Shown piece after piece: positions 63,948-64,000 of a stretch of 64,000 bases of DNA. The stretch is from NCBI RefSeq assembly GCF_019799905.1, contig NZ_JABGCI010000001.1:1116001-1180000 (forward strand). The letters run 5' to 3'. The stretch's first letter is position 1; every line of letters starts with the position of its first letter. Under the pieces are notes generated by a model. That model ran no database searches. It saw nothing but the letters and a program-made list of their open reading frames with translations, and was not told where the DNA came from. This stretch comes from Trujillonella endophytica. GTDB lineage: Bacteria; Actinomycetota; Actinomycetes; Mycobacteriales; Geodermatophilaceae. The translations under genes were made by a program, and so were the position numbers.

Positions 63948-64000
63948 CCTCCAGCGCCCACGCGCTCGGGACCGTGCTCGCGGTCGAATCCGGCGGCGGC
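63944..64000 (+). CDS. atpB: ATP synthase F0 subunit a, first 19 codons (cut by window edge)
   Basis: GTG 63944 overlaps the AtpZ-like stop. Only VTSSAHALGTVLAVESGGG is visible, too short for domain recognition; the call rests on the conserved order wecA, Rv1303-like, AtpZ/AtpI, atpB. Confidence 0.7.
   Translation, partial: MTSSAHALGTVLAVESGGG

Overview
The window is a very high-GC chromosomal segment from an actinobacterium. Support comes from frequent GTG starts, many 4-base ATGA/GTGA gene overlaps, TANNNT -10 boxes lying 6-10 bases before start codons (leaderless transcripts), a WhiB1, a sigma-R/RsrA pair, a Kgd-type 2-oxoglutarate enzyme, bL37, and two stretches in the same gene order as Mycobacterium tuberculosis (argS-lysA-hom-thrC-thrB-rho-rpmE-prfA-prmC-ywlC-wecA-atp, and biotinylated protein-pdtaS-whiB1). 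Base composition and gene style fit Geodermatophilaceae (Blastococcus, Geodermatophilus, Modestobacter) best. That family assignment is inference. I see no prophage, insertion sequence, CRISPR array or rRNA; there is one tRNA.

Layout. 1-5.6 kb: transsulfuration genes (metB fragment, cbs), an aldo/keto reductase, an XdhC-like protein, hisN, a DUF2087 regulator and an orphan protein. 5.7-12.4 kb: rsgA-aroA, an aldehyde dehydrogenase, an SRAP protein, a membrane spermidine-synthase-like protein and ybaK. 12.4-19.8 kb is a stress and redox island: sigR-rsrA under an apparent sigma-R autoregulatory promoter, bL37, a catalytically dead biotin-carboxylase-like protein beside a biotinylated mini-protein, the sensor kinase pdtaS, whiB1 with a CRP-like site, and a lipid kinase. 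19.8-26.8 kb: HAD phosphatase, GNAT, pssA-psd, an RsbU-like phosphatase, oxidoreductases, a LysE exporter and the Ni-superoxide dismutase pair sodN/sodX. 26.9-30.6 kb: an SDR, an RmlC-like epimerase, malic enzyme, a DUF457 protein and a decayed MFS transporter.

30.6-40.7 kb: DUF6104, kgd, an ABC-2 exporter pair, a universal stress protein, a class III adenylate cyclase, an ABC-F protein and a degenerate acyltransferase. 40.8-45.2 kb: an acyl-CoA ligase/PHA-synthase operon and an SDR. 45.3-49.3 kb: a hydrolase, DUF2243-ctaG, tRNA-Arg(CCG), and a DUF305/DUF3105 pair. 49.5-64 kb: an aspartate-family amino-acid operon whose five genes all overlap, rho, then translation genes, wecA and the start of the ATP synthase operon.

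The least explained structure is a family of seven ~60-70 bp interspersed palindromes. Every copy begins at, or within a base or two of, a stop codon and points away from that gene, so they look like a dispersed 3'-end (terminator or mRNA-end) element. Other points of interest are the predicted long sigma-R isoform, a sigma-R-type promoter before rpmE, and the dead carboxylase beside a biotinylated partner.
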